Shown here one piece after another: positions 11,001-20,760 of a stretch of DNA of 26,475 nt. The stretch comes from Chromera velia (lineage: Eukaryota > Sar > Chromeraceae). The notes under the pieces were generated by a model. The model was not told the DNA's origin. It was given only the letters and a program-made list of their open reading frames with translations, and ran no database searches. The stretch covers positions 35,174 through 61,648 of the forward strand of contig JAHBMJ010005921.1 in NCBI GenBank assembly GCA_018398765.1, in the 5' to 3' direction. Position 1 is the stretch's first letter, and every line of letters starts with the position of its first letter. The position numbers were made by a program, and so were the translations under genes.

Positions 11001-14000
11001 GGGGAGTCCCGAATAGACTTGAGGCTTGTGCGGGCGAGTTGGCTTGGGCATTTCTGCCCGAGTCAGAAAATCTCCGTCTTATCTTCCATGGACGAGCTGA
11101 CTCTCAGGTCAGACCCGCCTGGCTGTCGCTTTCCGAAGATCCGATTCTGTGGTCAAAAGAAGTAGAAATATGTTCAATTTCATCCGATCTGTTTCGCTTT
11201 TTGAACAAGACGTTCTCATCCTCTGGGGTTGTCTACGTGGGGTGGAGGCTGCTGTCACTGCAGGATGGGCGCCGGGGATTGAGAAGCGCCCTGCGCGTTT
11301 CTTCGTCAATTTAATCTGTGAATGAATCAATGACGATTAAAGACTGTGCGAAAAGGAGTGTGGTGTGGCCATTGTCTTGCTAGGCGCCATGCCATGCATT
11401 CCCTTGGTTGCGTGGGCTAGTGTGTGAGTCACGAGGACCCAAGAACAATCCAGCAAAGCAAGAATGCATCCACATCCTTGAATAAATTATGCAGGTGAAG
11501 ATCAGAGGTCACCGAATCGAATGTGGGGAGGTTGCCGCCTCCCTCTGCTGGCACCCTGTTGTAAAGAATGCCGTCGTAACCGCAAGAAAAGATTCAGGAG
11601 AAGCTTCCCATGCCTGTGCTCTGGTGGCCTTTGTCGTCACAGCAAGCCCCCAGCAACGTGTAGAGAATCGTGGTGAAAATCAAACAGAAACCCAAGAGAA
11701 GCAGCAGCAAAAGCCGCAAGAGAAAAGCCTGGAGCCCTCCGCTGCAATCCTTGAGGAGAAAAGTCTGCTGTCATCAGAGTTGATGTGCTTCGCTCGTACT
11801 CAAATGCCTCACTACATGGTGCCCTCTCGTATTCTCATTCTCTCACAGCCTCTGCCTCTCACCCCATCTGGAAAGGTGGACTACCTGTATCTGTTGTCTC
11901 TCTTGAGAGACACTCGCTGTGACGAGCAGACACCAAAAGCAGAAGGCACACAGGACGGTCGAACTCAAAAAATCTCTGAACTCCAACAGGCAGTCGGAAG
12001 CTGTCCCAAAGAAAGTGAGGGAAGAAGCGGGAAAGGGGACTCCTCCTGCTCGGCCCCTCTGCGTTCAGAGGGTACAGAGAGAAGCGACTCGCACGCACAG
12101 TCGTGCCTGCAATCAAATTTTGAAGTCTTGGTTGCTAGCGAGTGGGAGAAAATTTTAGGGTTGAGGGGAAGACCATCGGTATTTGTCGACTCTCCCCCGT
12201 TCCCCTGCATTCGACCAACTGACAACTTTTTTCTGCTAGGGGGATCGTCTTTATCAGTCTCGAGATTTGTCAACAGCATCCGTCACATGATGCCCTCCCT
12301 TTCTCAAAGTGGGGTCGCGTCCGCACGAGCAGTCTACGAGACGCCGCTGCTCCGTTCTCTCTGCATCAGAATGATCGAGGCTGCCGCATACAGCTTCCAC
12401 GTGAATGTGCAAGAGATGGCAGAGCAGCAAGATAGAGAAGCCAGGAATGCCCTCCCAGCAGCATGGCGTGTGAATACACACAGCGTGAGGTTTGCGGACC
12501 AAAAATTGCCTCTCTCCACTTCGCAAAACCCCAACGAAGCCCATCTCTGCACGCGCACACCGGACAACAGGGTCAAGCAACAAGCCATGCAACCATATGC
12601 CGAAGAGAGAAACAGTTTTCCCCTTTCCCACCCACCCCCTGATTGTGGAGTTCTGCAGGAGGAGTCCTTCTCTCTGAGCCTGAACACTGCGGGATGTGAT
12701 GAGTCGGCATGGACCAATGCACTTCCTCTTCCTGTACAAATGCAGCAAGATGGCAAGAGGGGGATTTGCAAAACGGGAATGGACTTGGAAGAAGGCATGA
12801 CGACCCAATACGGAAGCGCAAAGCTAGAGAGAGGCTGTTCCACTGAGGAATTATCCCCTCCCTCCGTCAGTCAGTGGACCCGCTATCTCATATGGACACT
12901 CCAGACTGTGTGTATTTGGATGGTATTGACCATCAGAGTCCTGTGGTACTGCGGTCTTGTGACGGTCATGATTCTTACCAGCTCATCTGTTTTGAGTAGA
13001 GAAAAACTGCAAGTTCAGCAGAGGGAAGCTGAATTTCAGGGAGAGAAGGAGAACTTTGCCACAATGATAATTGGGGGGTTATTTTTTCAGCTTTCCGCTG
13101 GCACTCTCTTTTCACTTCTCTCAGTAGCAATCCACCTGATGACTGCGGTTCTTGTCAAAACATTCGCAGTCGGACCTACGCGGGAGGGTGATTTCCCAGT
13201 CTGGGGTGGGGTTTTCTTCCGTCGGTGGCTTCTGCAGCTGGTAACAAGGGGGCTTCCCCTGGGGTCGTGGATGGGCACCCCCATTTTTCCATTTGTTCTT
13301 CGTCTGTTCGGTTGTTCAGTCGGGCAGAACGTTTACATTGAGGGGTGGGGGGGGTGCGATGAATGCGGAGTGGATTTGTACGCAGTCGACCTGGTCAGGA
13401 TTGGCAGTAATACAACGATCGGATTGGAGGCCAGGGTAGATGCTGTGGAGCTCCGTGGGTCCTCTGTGAGAATTCGAAAGATTCATATTGGACAGGGGTG
13501 TGAGGTCCGCAGCAGGGCAATCATCGGACCTGGAGCTTTTGTGGGTGATTTGAATGTGGTTGAGGAGGGGTGTATGCTCTCAGGAGAAACTGAGAGACCA
13601 GCCGATACTCATGGCATCACATGGGCGGACAGACCTGGGAAGGTCAAAGGGAGAAAACCTTTCAAAGAGAGGAGAGAGCAAATAGAAGCCACGAAGAAGG
13701 CAATGCCACCCCTCAGCAGAAAAATCATATTCACAATAGGGGTTATGCTGTGGTCTGCAGTCCTTGAGGCTTTTTCGCTCCTTCCAGTCTGCTTTTGTCT
13801 TTACTGGAACCGTTTCAGTTTAGAAAATGCAAGTCGTTAGGAAAGTTTTGTGGAGGTCATGTTGGGAACGGAATCCACCAGCCTGTGTCTGATCTCCCTC
13901 CTGATAGCCGTCTGGTGCAGTTTTGTGGGCCCCTGCCTGCAGCTGTTGGCTTCTCGCTATTTGCTCTTTCCTCAGAGTCTACGAATGCAGTCGATTGATA

Positions 14001-16379
14001 CACCCATTTACTCAATGTTCCATTTTCGTATCTGGGCGTGGAATCAGTCCTACGAGTCGGTAGTGGGGGATGTTAGAGGATTGTGCGACTGCTTCTTCAC
14101 GCCCTCCCTGTACCGGGCTCTTGGCATGTCAGTAGGAAAGCAGTGCGAGATTTCGTACACCCATGCACTCATTCCTCATTTGATCTCAATGTCAGATCAA
14201 TCGACCGTAAAGACAGACGCTCTCTTCGGCTGGAAGGCAAATTCTGCCACACAGAGGATCGAATTGGGACCAGTGCAGATTGGGCAGAAAACATTCGTTG
14301 GAGATGGTGCTGTGCTTTGTCCCGGTAAGTGCTTTCGTCTGTTGTCGCAAAGATATTATAATGTCTTTTCGACTTGTTTGTTCGGTGCCGAGACCTTCTT
14401 GCTGGCCTCCCCCCTATCAGACTTTGTGACCCTGCTCGTTTCGAGATAGGATCAAATTCTGACAGGTTAGACAGATACAGAAGTTCCCTCTGGTCCGGGA
14501 AATCTATGGCTCGATCCATATGTGCAGGAACTGTCTTGGAGGAGCAAAACGTCGTGGGAAAAGGCTCTATTGTTCCCCCTCCTTCAGTCACTATTGGACA
14601 TACAGGTGTCGTATGGGTCGGTTGTTCGAGCACTGGTCTTTGCTTCCATAAGTCACCCAGGGAGCTGCCTATACCTCCCTTTCATGTCCAAATGCTGCGG
14701 GGGCTCATTAAAATTTATAAGGTTCTCAGTTGCACCCTCTGGACACTCTGGGGGTCGTACGCAAGCATGTGGGTCGCTCTAGCCCTTACTGGTTTCCTGA
14801 ATAAGACCGCGTCTGCTGCTGCGGGTGTCGATGAGCACTTATCAGCTTCGTCCTCCAGCAGGACTGTTCTGCAGGTGGCCTCTGCAGCTGCCCTCTTTGC
14901 TCTGGTCTTCAACGTGTTTTGGAATCGTTTGGGTGCACAAGTAAGTCAACAAATCTTGTTTGTTCTATCGCGGAGCACGCCACCTATCGAATGTAAGAAG
15001 GAATTAGGGATCAGCCGGAGTGTCAGAGTGACCCGCAATTTGATCCATCATTTGTACATTATAAATTGACGTGCAAAACGGATCCAATTTAGCTTTCTCT
15101 CTTTCTCTGTCTCTCTGGACGTATTTGTATGGTATCTCTTCGTGCATCAATATGTGAATATCTTAATTCACTGGTACGTACAGGTGGGTTCTTCTGGGAC
15201 GCTGTCAAGCGATACAGCTTCCCTCCACAGACCCACGTTTGCGTCTCAGCGAGCTGGTCGACATTCTGTGCTGTTCTCTGACAGGACAGACGGTCTTGTT
15301 GACGCTTGGCACCCCTTTATTGCCGTGCTGGTTGATGTTGCTCGGGGTTTCAATAGGAGACAGGTAAGCAAGACAAGAAAATACTAGGGTCTGTTGCTGA
15401 CCTCCTTCTTTGCTTAAACAGGCCATTCAGTCTGACAAGTCATCAAGATGTGAAAGAGACCGCAAGAGGAGAAGCATAAGAAAACATGCACACATTGCAA
15501 CCATTTTTGTTCAATGCCCCAGATCATGAGAATAAACATCCAGTCTTCAGTTTAGTCCTTCCTATAGCTTTCTTCCTTCCTTCCTTCCTTCCTTCCTGCC
15601 TTCCTGCCTGCCTGCCTTGCTTCCTTCTTTCTGTGCTTCCTTTCTTTCTTTCTTTCTTTCTTGCTTGCTTCCTTTCTTTCTTCCTTCCTTCTTTCCTTCC
15701 TTCCTTCCTTTCTTTCTTCTTTCCTTCCTTCCTCTCTTTCTTTCTTCCTTCCTTCCTTTCTTCCTTCCTTCCTTCCTCCTTTCCTTCCTTCCTTCCTTCC
15801 TTCCTCCTTTCCTTCCTTCCTTCCTTCCTTCGTTCCTTCCCACTTTTCTTCATTCGTGCATTCATTCATTCACTCATTCATTCATTCATTCATTCACCTA
15901 CTTTCTTCCTTCTTAAAGTTCTGAAGAACTAAAGTGAGATCAGGTTGGAAAGCTTTGTGCATGGATGAGTAAATTTCAGACCATCACAAGTTGTTTGCAT
16001 GACGTTGAGATTCAAACCCAAACCCATTTGCACGCAGGTGTGTCATCGAGACGGATGTCATTTTTGAGCTCAAGTTCGACCTGCTTTCGATTGGAAACGA
16101 TGTCGTTCTGAACAAAGCTGTGAAACGGCAACCCACACATTTGAAGACAGAGTCTACCGCCCCGATCGCGTGTGGGTGGAATCAAATTGTACTCTGGGAC
16201 ACGATGCGATTGCGAGCCCCCTAACGCAGATGCAAAAGGGAGCGCGTCTAGAGGCAGGAGCAAGCCTGATGAGGGGGGAAAGAGCAGAACCGAACTCTGT
16301 TCACACAGGTTTCCCCTCTGCACCAGTCTGCATGGGCGGAAGAAAGAAAAGATCTACACTTTCAGCGAGAAGGGAGTAA
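7529..16379 (+). CDS. Pls/PosA-type single-module NRPS (A-T-membrane/LbetaH x3), disrupted frame
   Basis: Segments: 7529-7814, 8410-8713, 8994-9446, 9847-10015, 10250-11107, 11495-14324, 14528-14940, 15218-15363, 16038-16379; about 1933 residues if read through two lesions. Adenylation domain (1 to about 830): A3 TSGSSGKPKG (~313), FDAS (~357), A5 NSYGPTE (~445), A6 GELCIGGVSVAKGYL (~509), A7 YCTGD (~621), A8 GRADSQVKIRGHRIE (~681), A10 PLTPSGK (Lys 817). Carrier: DNFFLLGGSSLS, phosphopantetheine Ser ~942. Then three units, each membrane helices plus a GTP-LLG-IG type junction and a hexapeptide-like soluble domain: junctions GTPIFPFVLRLFG (~1284), FTPSLYRALG (~1558), GTPLLPCWLMLLG (~1802). 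This matches the bacterial poly-lysine synthetase layout and the NRPS terminal domain TIGR02353. Odd: in-frame TAG at 13838-13840, -1 shift near 16116, insertions in the A domain. The acceptor at 15217 is chosen by phase and homology. Confidence 0.85.
7866..8045. repeat. TG/TATG microsatellite in NRPS intron 1
   Basis: TG repeats mixed with TATG and TGTATG units fill about 180 bases of the 595-base first intron (7815-8409). Frames through it on either strand (Cys-Val or His-Thr runs) are artefacts. Confidence 0.9.
9673..9716. repeat. (GTCA)n repeat in NRPS intron 3
   Basis: About eleven GTCA units lie within the 400-base intron 9447-9846. Confidence 0.9.
13838..13840 (+). other. In-frame TAG stop inside the NRPS membrane region
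   Basis: The exon 11495-14324 is open in one frame except for this TAG (codon about 1472). Upstream the frame encodes a hydrophobic helix. Downstream the same frame continues with another hydrophobic helix and the second soluble domain, so no frame change is involved. It falls in the short loop between the third and fourth membrane segments. An 81-base in-phase intron 13760-13840 would remove it, but would need a TTAG acceptor (all others here are CAG), would be half the shortest other intron, and would delete most of a membrane helix. Confidence 0.8.
14325..14527 (+). other. Intron joining the two halves of the second soluble domain
   Basis: Donor GTAAGT at 14325 and acceptor TGTGCAG ending at 14527 join GDGAVLCPG to TVLEEQNVVGKGS in phase, restoring the repeating hexapeptide pattern. 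Earlier AGs give the wrong phase or a poorer continuation. Confidence 0.75.
15570..15843. repeat. Long CCTT/CTTT polypyrimidine tract in NRPS intron 8
   Basis: CT-rich tetranucleotide repeats fill about 270 bases of the 674-base intron 15364-16037. The part 15668-15831 is 164 bases of pure pyrimidine on the plus strand. Every frame is open on both strands there, which reflects the repeat and not coding. Confidence 0.92.
15850..15898. repeat. (CATT)n repeat in NRPS intron 8
   Basis: CATT-type tetranucleotide units, with some CACT, directly follow the polypyrimidine tract. Confidence 0.8.
16114..16118 (+). other. -1 frameshift in the last NRPS exon
   Basis: From 16038 the reading RCVIETDV...LLSIGNDVVLNK is clearly of the family. 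Immediately after the AAA at 16114-16116 the family-like reading moves to the -1 frame: THTFEDRVYRPDRVWVES, then an LGHDAI hexapeptide-like end and a TAA at 16377-16379. The switch occurs over a few bases, so no intron can explain it. One missing A in the AAA run would account for it exactly, and the summed exon lengths are one base short of a multiple of three. Confidence 0.8.
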
Positions 16380-17222
16380 GGGAACAAGGAGACTCAGTTC
16401 GAGGAGCACTGGGGAACTGGCCAAATTCACTTTCAACAAAACCACTTTAATTCTGTCTCCTGTACCAACAGACAAGAGAAAAGTCGCTGCGAGCTTCTTC
16501 AATTGATTCATTCATCGACACCCCTGGGCACAAACGGACGAGAAGACTTTAACCGACTCATCAGCTGAAAGACTGAGTGCCGTCCAGGATATATCTGTGG
16601 TGGAGTTGTGGATGAGTGGGTGCTTTGATGGTTTAGACCTGCATGTCCGTTCTGTCCTCACTTCTTGCCCCCTGTTTCTCTTCCAGCCCTGCCCTTCGTT
16701 GCCCCCTGCCGTTCTGTCCTCGCCTTTTGCTCTTCCAGCCCTGCCCTTCGTTCCCCCCTGCCGTTCTGTGCTCACCTCTTGCTCTTCGTCTTTTTTGAAG
16801 TGTGGACCCACAGTGCAGCGGTGCTAGGATCTCTGGACGAAAACAGGAGGCTTTGAATAATCAGACGGCTCAAATCTTGTGCACTGAAGAGCGCAGCGAA
16901 CAGTTCAAAAAAAGATTGATTGTTCTTCAAGCATTCCGACCTTCACTTCGGTAAGCACCTTTATCTCTAAAAATGGAAACCGAGAGATGAGGATCATTAA
17001 AAAAGAATATGCAGACAGTTGCTCTTTTAATGTATTCAGCGTACAAAGCTGGAACCATTGAGGTAGAATACAAACGTTTGTTTGTTTATAATAAACTTTT
17101 ATAAATTATATTATTCAAACCTCACAAATACTTTAACTAACTTTAAGTAACAAACATGCATATATGCAGAGTCAATAAAAGTTTTAGATCGTATGAATGC
17201 TAAAAAAAGGAGTTCTGAATCA
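16380..17222. other. Spacer after the NRPS gene
   Basis: No gene is supported. It should contain the synthetase 3' untranslated region. It holds a C/T-rich tandem repeat (16647-16789) and turns AT-rich from about 16970 to 17220, with TTTG repeats near 17073-17090. Confidence 0.5.
16647..16789. repeat. Tandem repeat, 52-62 bp unit, nearly three copies
   Basis: Copies begin with CCGTTCTGT at 16647, 16709 and 16761 and share TCTTCCAGCCCTGCCCTTCG and CCCCCTG blocks. The first copy is about 10 bases longer. The short open frames across it have no independent support. Confidence 0.8.
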
Positions 17223-17759
17223 TTTTTTATGCTACTCCCTAACGGAGTGAGGCCTTCGGTCTTCCAAATTGAACATCCATCTAGATAGCGCTTGGCCCGT
17301 CTTGTCATGGGAGGATGGACTAACTCAAGCGGGCGGTGAGTTCCTATGGTTCGACTTCTCCCTAGGAGGCTGCTCTGTTCGGAGGCCAACGTTAGGCCGA
17401 TTGCCCATACACTGCTTGGGGGGGGGGGAGGAGTTTTGAATGGGGAGGTAGAGTCTGTCTGCAAGCACTGCCCCCTTGACATACATGGACGGGGTAAATT
17501 GAATGATATTGTTCACAAGTTGACAGAATGCAAAGGGACGGAAATGGAAAGAGGACACATGAATAGGCTTTTGGAGGAAGTAAGAGACGCATGCTCTGAG
17601 TCGGACTTGATGGTGTCGGCATAATAGATGGCAAAGCAACAGTTAGGACGGGCAGTGTGCGAGAACGAAAAGAAAGTAAGAGATATTTTCACACTCCTTC
17701 TCAAGAAACACCCTGTTAACGGTGCACGGGCAATTTCAGCTTGCCTTCATAAACGGTAA
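17223..17759 (+). pseudogene. Decayed coding remnant, possibly the end of a LINE-type retrotransposon
   Basis: One frame stays coding-like across about 180 codons but is broken by TAG at 17286, TGA at 17337, adjacent TAA and TAG at 17622-17627, and ends with TAA at 17757. Its middle part (17346-17621) encodes SVCKHCPLDIHGRG followed by LNDIVHKLTECKG. The spacing C-x2-C, then H, then C resembles the zinc-knuckle-like segment found near the C terminus of non-LTR retrotransposon polyproteins. Flanks are AT-rich and a short CAT repeat lies further on at 18601-18616. No reverse-transcriptase core was seen. Alternatively it is a piece of a dead cellular gene. Confidence 0.4.
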
Positions 17760-18620
17760 AGTCTTAATCCGATTACTTCTAGATGGTTGTTTCCTATTTT
17801 TCTCTATTTGAGTATATGGGATGGGTTCAGAGCTAGAATGTAACAGAGAGAGAAATATGAAACGTGTGGGGGGGGACGTGCTCGAGCTCGCGCAGGCACG
17901 GGAGGGCGGGGCGCTCGTATCTGCGCAGTATGGATACAGCTTTTTTGAGTGGTCTCTCTGTTTTTCTCTTTCTCATCTTCTTTTTATTTCTTCTCTTTTC
18001 TTTCTCTTTCTTTTTCCTGTCCGGTTTTTTACTTATAATTTCACTGCTTTGAAAATAGATCGTGCCCTACGGAGTTGACCTTTGGTCTTACCAAAAGACA
18101 GGAAAGACTGACAGGACTACCGTAGGTACCGTATTCCAGTCAGTCTAGTCAGCTCCAGGGAAGTGAAGTCACTGTGCCTGCGTCTTGTCTGATTCTCGCT
18201 GACTGTCCACTGTGCTCAGCAGCCGAGCCCTTTCTCAGGAGTCGGTATTCAGGGAAGTGTTTCGTAGGGTTCCTATCCTGCGCTACCCTGTAGACTATAC
18301 TCCTTACCATTTCTCAGTTTAATATGGACGTGTTCTTTTACTTTTCTTTTTTAGTCTCCCTTTCTGGCTTTGTCTTCCCTCTCGGTCGTTTCCCCTGCCA
18401 CTGCAAGTCTGTTCCAATGCAGGTGAAATTTAACTCTGGTTGCTTGAAGGTGGAGCTACCCTCTGTTTCTATTTCCATTTCCGCCCTAACTAGGCTTTGA
18501 TCCATGCAAATGCCCCAGTGGGGCCTAGGTTGAGGGATCAAATCTATGCAGGAAATACTAGGTTGCCAGAGCCTATATAGCTTACCGGCTTTAACCTCAT
18601 ACATCATCATCATCATTAGA
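17760..18620. other. Spacer, no supported gene
   Basis: Mixed sequence with a pyrimidine-rich stretch (17950-18030) and a moderately GC part (18060-18600). A minus-strand open frame at 18338-18616 begins in a CAT repeat and encodes no recognisable domain. Nothing else can be supported. Confidence 0.45.
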
Positions 18621-19179
18621 ATCTTCTCAAGACTTTTAGTTTTTTTATATTAATATATACTTCTAAAAACATTTTTAATTAAACTTTGAAGTAACAGTGC
18701 AAAATTTAAAACATTAAAACACCTCTAATTTTATAAGGTATTATGTTCAGTGTGGCTCAGTGCAATGACTCTATCATTTCACAAAAACTGTAGTATACAA
18801 AGGTATTGTACTAGCTTTCCATGCAAAGTTGAAGAACATATTTTAATATAAAAAGAATTTTTTTTATTAATTAATTACCTGAATCTATTCAAATTTTTAA
18901 TTTTTTTTATGGTGCAATTATAGTATCTTTTATACTTGAAGCTTTAAAATTAAACATTTAAATGCAACCTTTATAATTAAATTTGAAGGATAAATCAATG
19001 ATTGAAGCTTAATTTGAGCAATGTGTAGAGACCTATGAATACCTATGAACATTTTTTTGTATGCATGTTTTAATCAATCCGCAAAAACTCACTTTATGAA
19101 CAGACAAAAATAATTAAAAGAATTTACTATCTGATAGTATTTGTTTAGCGAATTGATATGTGACTATCTCTATTCAGGG

Positions 19180-19214
<35 letters not shown>

Positions 19215-19260
19215 TAGCTTATACTAGTAGCTAGATGTCCGAGACTACAGATAAAATTAG
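18621..19260. other. Second AT-rich island
   Basis: Strongly AT-rich sequence with many stops in all frames and a TA run at about 19182-19211. It resembles the island at 4860-5775 in composition and in carrying a TA tract, although I see no clear sequence alignment between them. Confidence 0.5.
19182..19211. repeat. (TA)n microsatellite
   Basis: An uninterrupted TA dinucleotide run within the second AT-rich island. Confidence 0.9.
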
Positions 19261-19499
19261 TTGTGACTAGGCACTTATTACCACGAGTCACTGGCATTGG
19301 CTCCCAGAGCATGAGCTAGAGTAGTTTACTCTGACAGTTGCAGAAGCATTCTTTTGATAATATTTGATAACAACAATGTCATGCGGTCTAGCTGACAGTG
19401 TTACACTGTCCGATGTGCTGTCGTGGGAGAAAATGAAAGGAGGATTCAGCTGAGGATGCCCTCATACTTAACCTCATACACAGAAACACGCAATGCCAT

Positions 19500-19500
19500 A

Positions 19501-19541
<41 letters not shown>

Positions 19542-19545
19542 TCAC

Positions 19546-19622
<77 letters not shown>

Positions 19623-19644
19623 GGGAGGGAGGGAGGGAGGGAGG

Positions 19645-19686
<42 letters not shown>
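19500..19686. repeat. Compound microsatellite CT-CA-CT-CA-GGGA-GA-GACA
   Basis: Successive blocks of CT, CA, CT, CA, GGGA, GA and GACA repeats adjoin with no unique spacer, so the plus strand changes from pyrimidine-rich to purine-rich at about 19620. Overlapping open frames here are artefacts. Confidence 0.92.
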
Positions 19687-19896
19687 GAGTCGCCAACCTA
19701 GACTCCCATGGTGAGACTGCAAGTTGCCACATGAAGGAAATGCACGATCGAAAATGGGATTTTTCAGTGAGCTTCCACCGACAATTGAAAAATTTCGTTT
19801 GCCAGCTTGACCCATAGAGTTATGGCATTATACTGCCATGTTCAAAAGCATTCAACGGAAGGGATCCGAGTCTGGCATTTGGTCGCATGACTTTGG

Positions 19897-20760
19897 TCAC
19901 GTGGTCTCATTCTCAAGTCTGCTCAACAAAATCTCGGCGACTTTCGAAAGGTTGATGGTGTGATTGAAATGCTCCCACAAGTGCCTTCCATCTATTGTCA
20001 TTTTTTGAATGCCTCTCTTCACTGAGGCCTCCAAAAAAAGACCTTCGACCAAGCGGGTGAAGACCAGAATGAGCTCTTTGGTCTCAACAGACTCCTCCAG
20101 CAGTACTGAACGGAAGTCTTGAAGGGGAAAAACGCTCATCTCGAGGGCTTCCCCCAAAGTATGAGAATGAGGGTCTGTGCCAACAGACCAGCAGAAGGCC
20201 TTGTCGCCTTTGGACAGCGTTACTTTTAACCTGTATGCTGCGCTGTCTCCCATGGAGCAGTAGTGTTTCAGACTGAGCCATCCAGCGATACCGGTAGTGA
20301 ACCTTCCAGATGCATTGAAGCTCACCGTGTAGTCACACCCGTATATGTCATGGTCTCTCATGTGCCCCTGTTCTTTAACAATTTGAAATCCAGACACGAC
20401 CAGAAGTGGGCTGCAAATGTGATCATTCACTCTCTTACTTGCGGCTTTCCCCCGTGCGAACTGCATCAGCCTCTCAAGAACCTCTTGGTCTTCCGAAGAG
20501 ACCTCAAACTGTTCGCCCAGAAGGACGAGGAAGGTTTCGACCCCAGCCAACAGATCCTGCTTGGATGGACGGGCATACTCGCAGATGAGGTTGATGAGGG
20601 AATCTCTGCCTCCGAGACGCTTACTGAGAACATCCTTCTCCTTCAGAAGCGAGCGCAACTCCCCCAAGTAGACGAAGGGAACCGACTCAGGAGGAAGGGC
20701 AGAGAGAGAGCTTGCGCTGTCTCCACTTCCCGATGAGGCAGAGGAAGCGGCCAGCGTCAT
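19897..20760 (-). CDS. Intronless orphan protein, 287 residues
   Basis: The open frame extends upstream to 20982, but the first part would be translated from a TA repeat (Tyr-Ile run), so I choose the ATG complementary to 20758-20760. Stop TGA is at 19897-19899. The chain begins with a low-complexity Ala/Ser stretch (MTLAASSASSGSGDSASS), then a helical, charged region (ELRSLLKEKDVLSKRLGGRD and LINLICEYA), then a mixed alpha/beta part. No signal peptide or membrane helix is visible from this start. The LICEYA segment faintly recalls F-box or BTB-associated helices, but I would not assign a family. TATA-like sequence GCTATATATATGT reads on the minus strand at 20876-20888, about 120 bases before the ATG. 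The gene is divergent from the Thr/Glu-rich gene at 21721. Function unknown. Confidence 0.72.
   Translation of the reverse strand: MTLAASSASSGSGDSASSLSALPPESVPFVYLGELRSLLKEKDVLSKRLGGRDSLINLICEYARPSKQDLLAGVETFLVLLGEQFEVSSEDQEVLERLMQFARGKAASKRVNDHICSPLLVVSGFQIVKEQGHMRDHDIYGCDYTVSFNASGRFTTGIAGWLSLKHYCSMGDSAAYRLKVTLSKGDKAFCWSVGTDPHSHTLGEALEMSVFPLQDFRSVLLEESVETKELILVFTRLVEGLFLEASVKRGIQKMTIDGRHLWEHFNHTINLSKVAEILLSRLENETT

Noticed and set aside
13760-13840. An 81-base intron that would remove the TAG
   Set aside because: In phase, but it needs a TTAG acceptor unlike all others here, is much shorter than other introns and deletes most of a predicted membrane helix. Kept only as an alternative.
15142-15387. 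Alternative NRPS exon 9 starting at 15184 in the other frame
   Set aside because: It is phase-compatible, but its translation lacks the GTPLLPCWLMLLG family motif, which is present when the exon starts at 15218.
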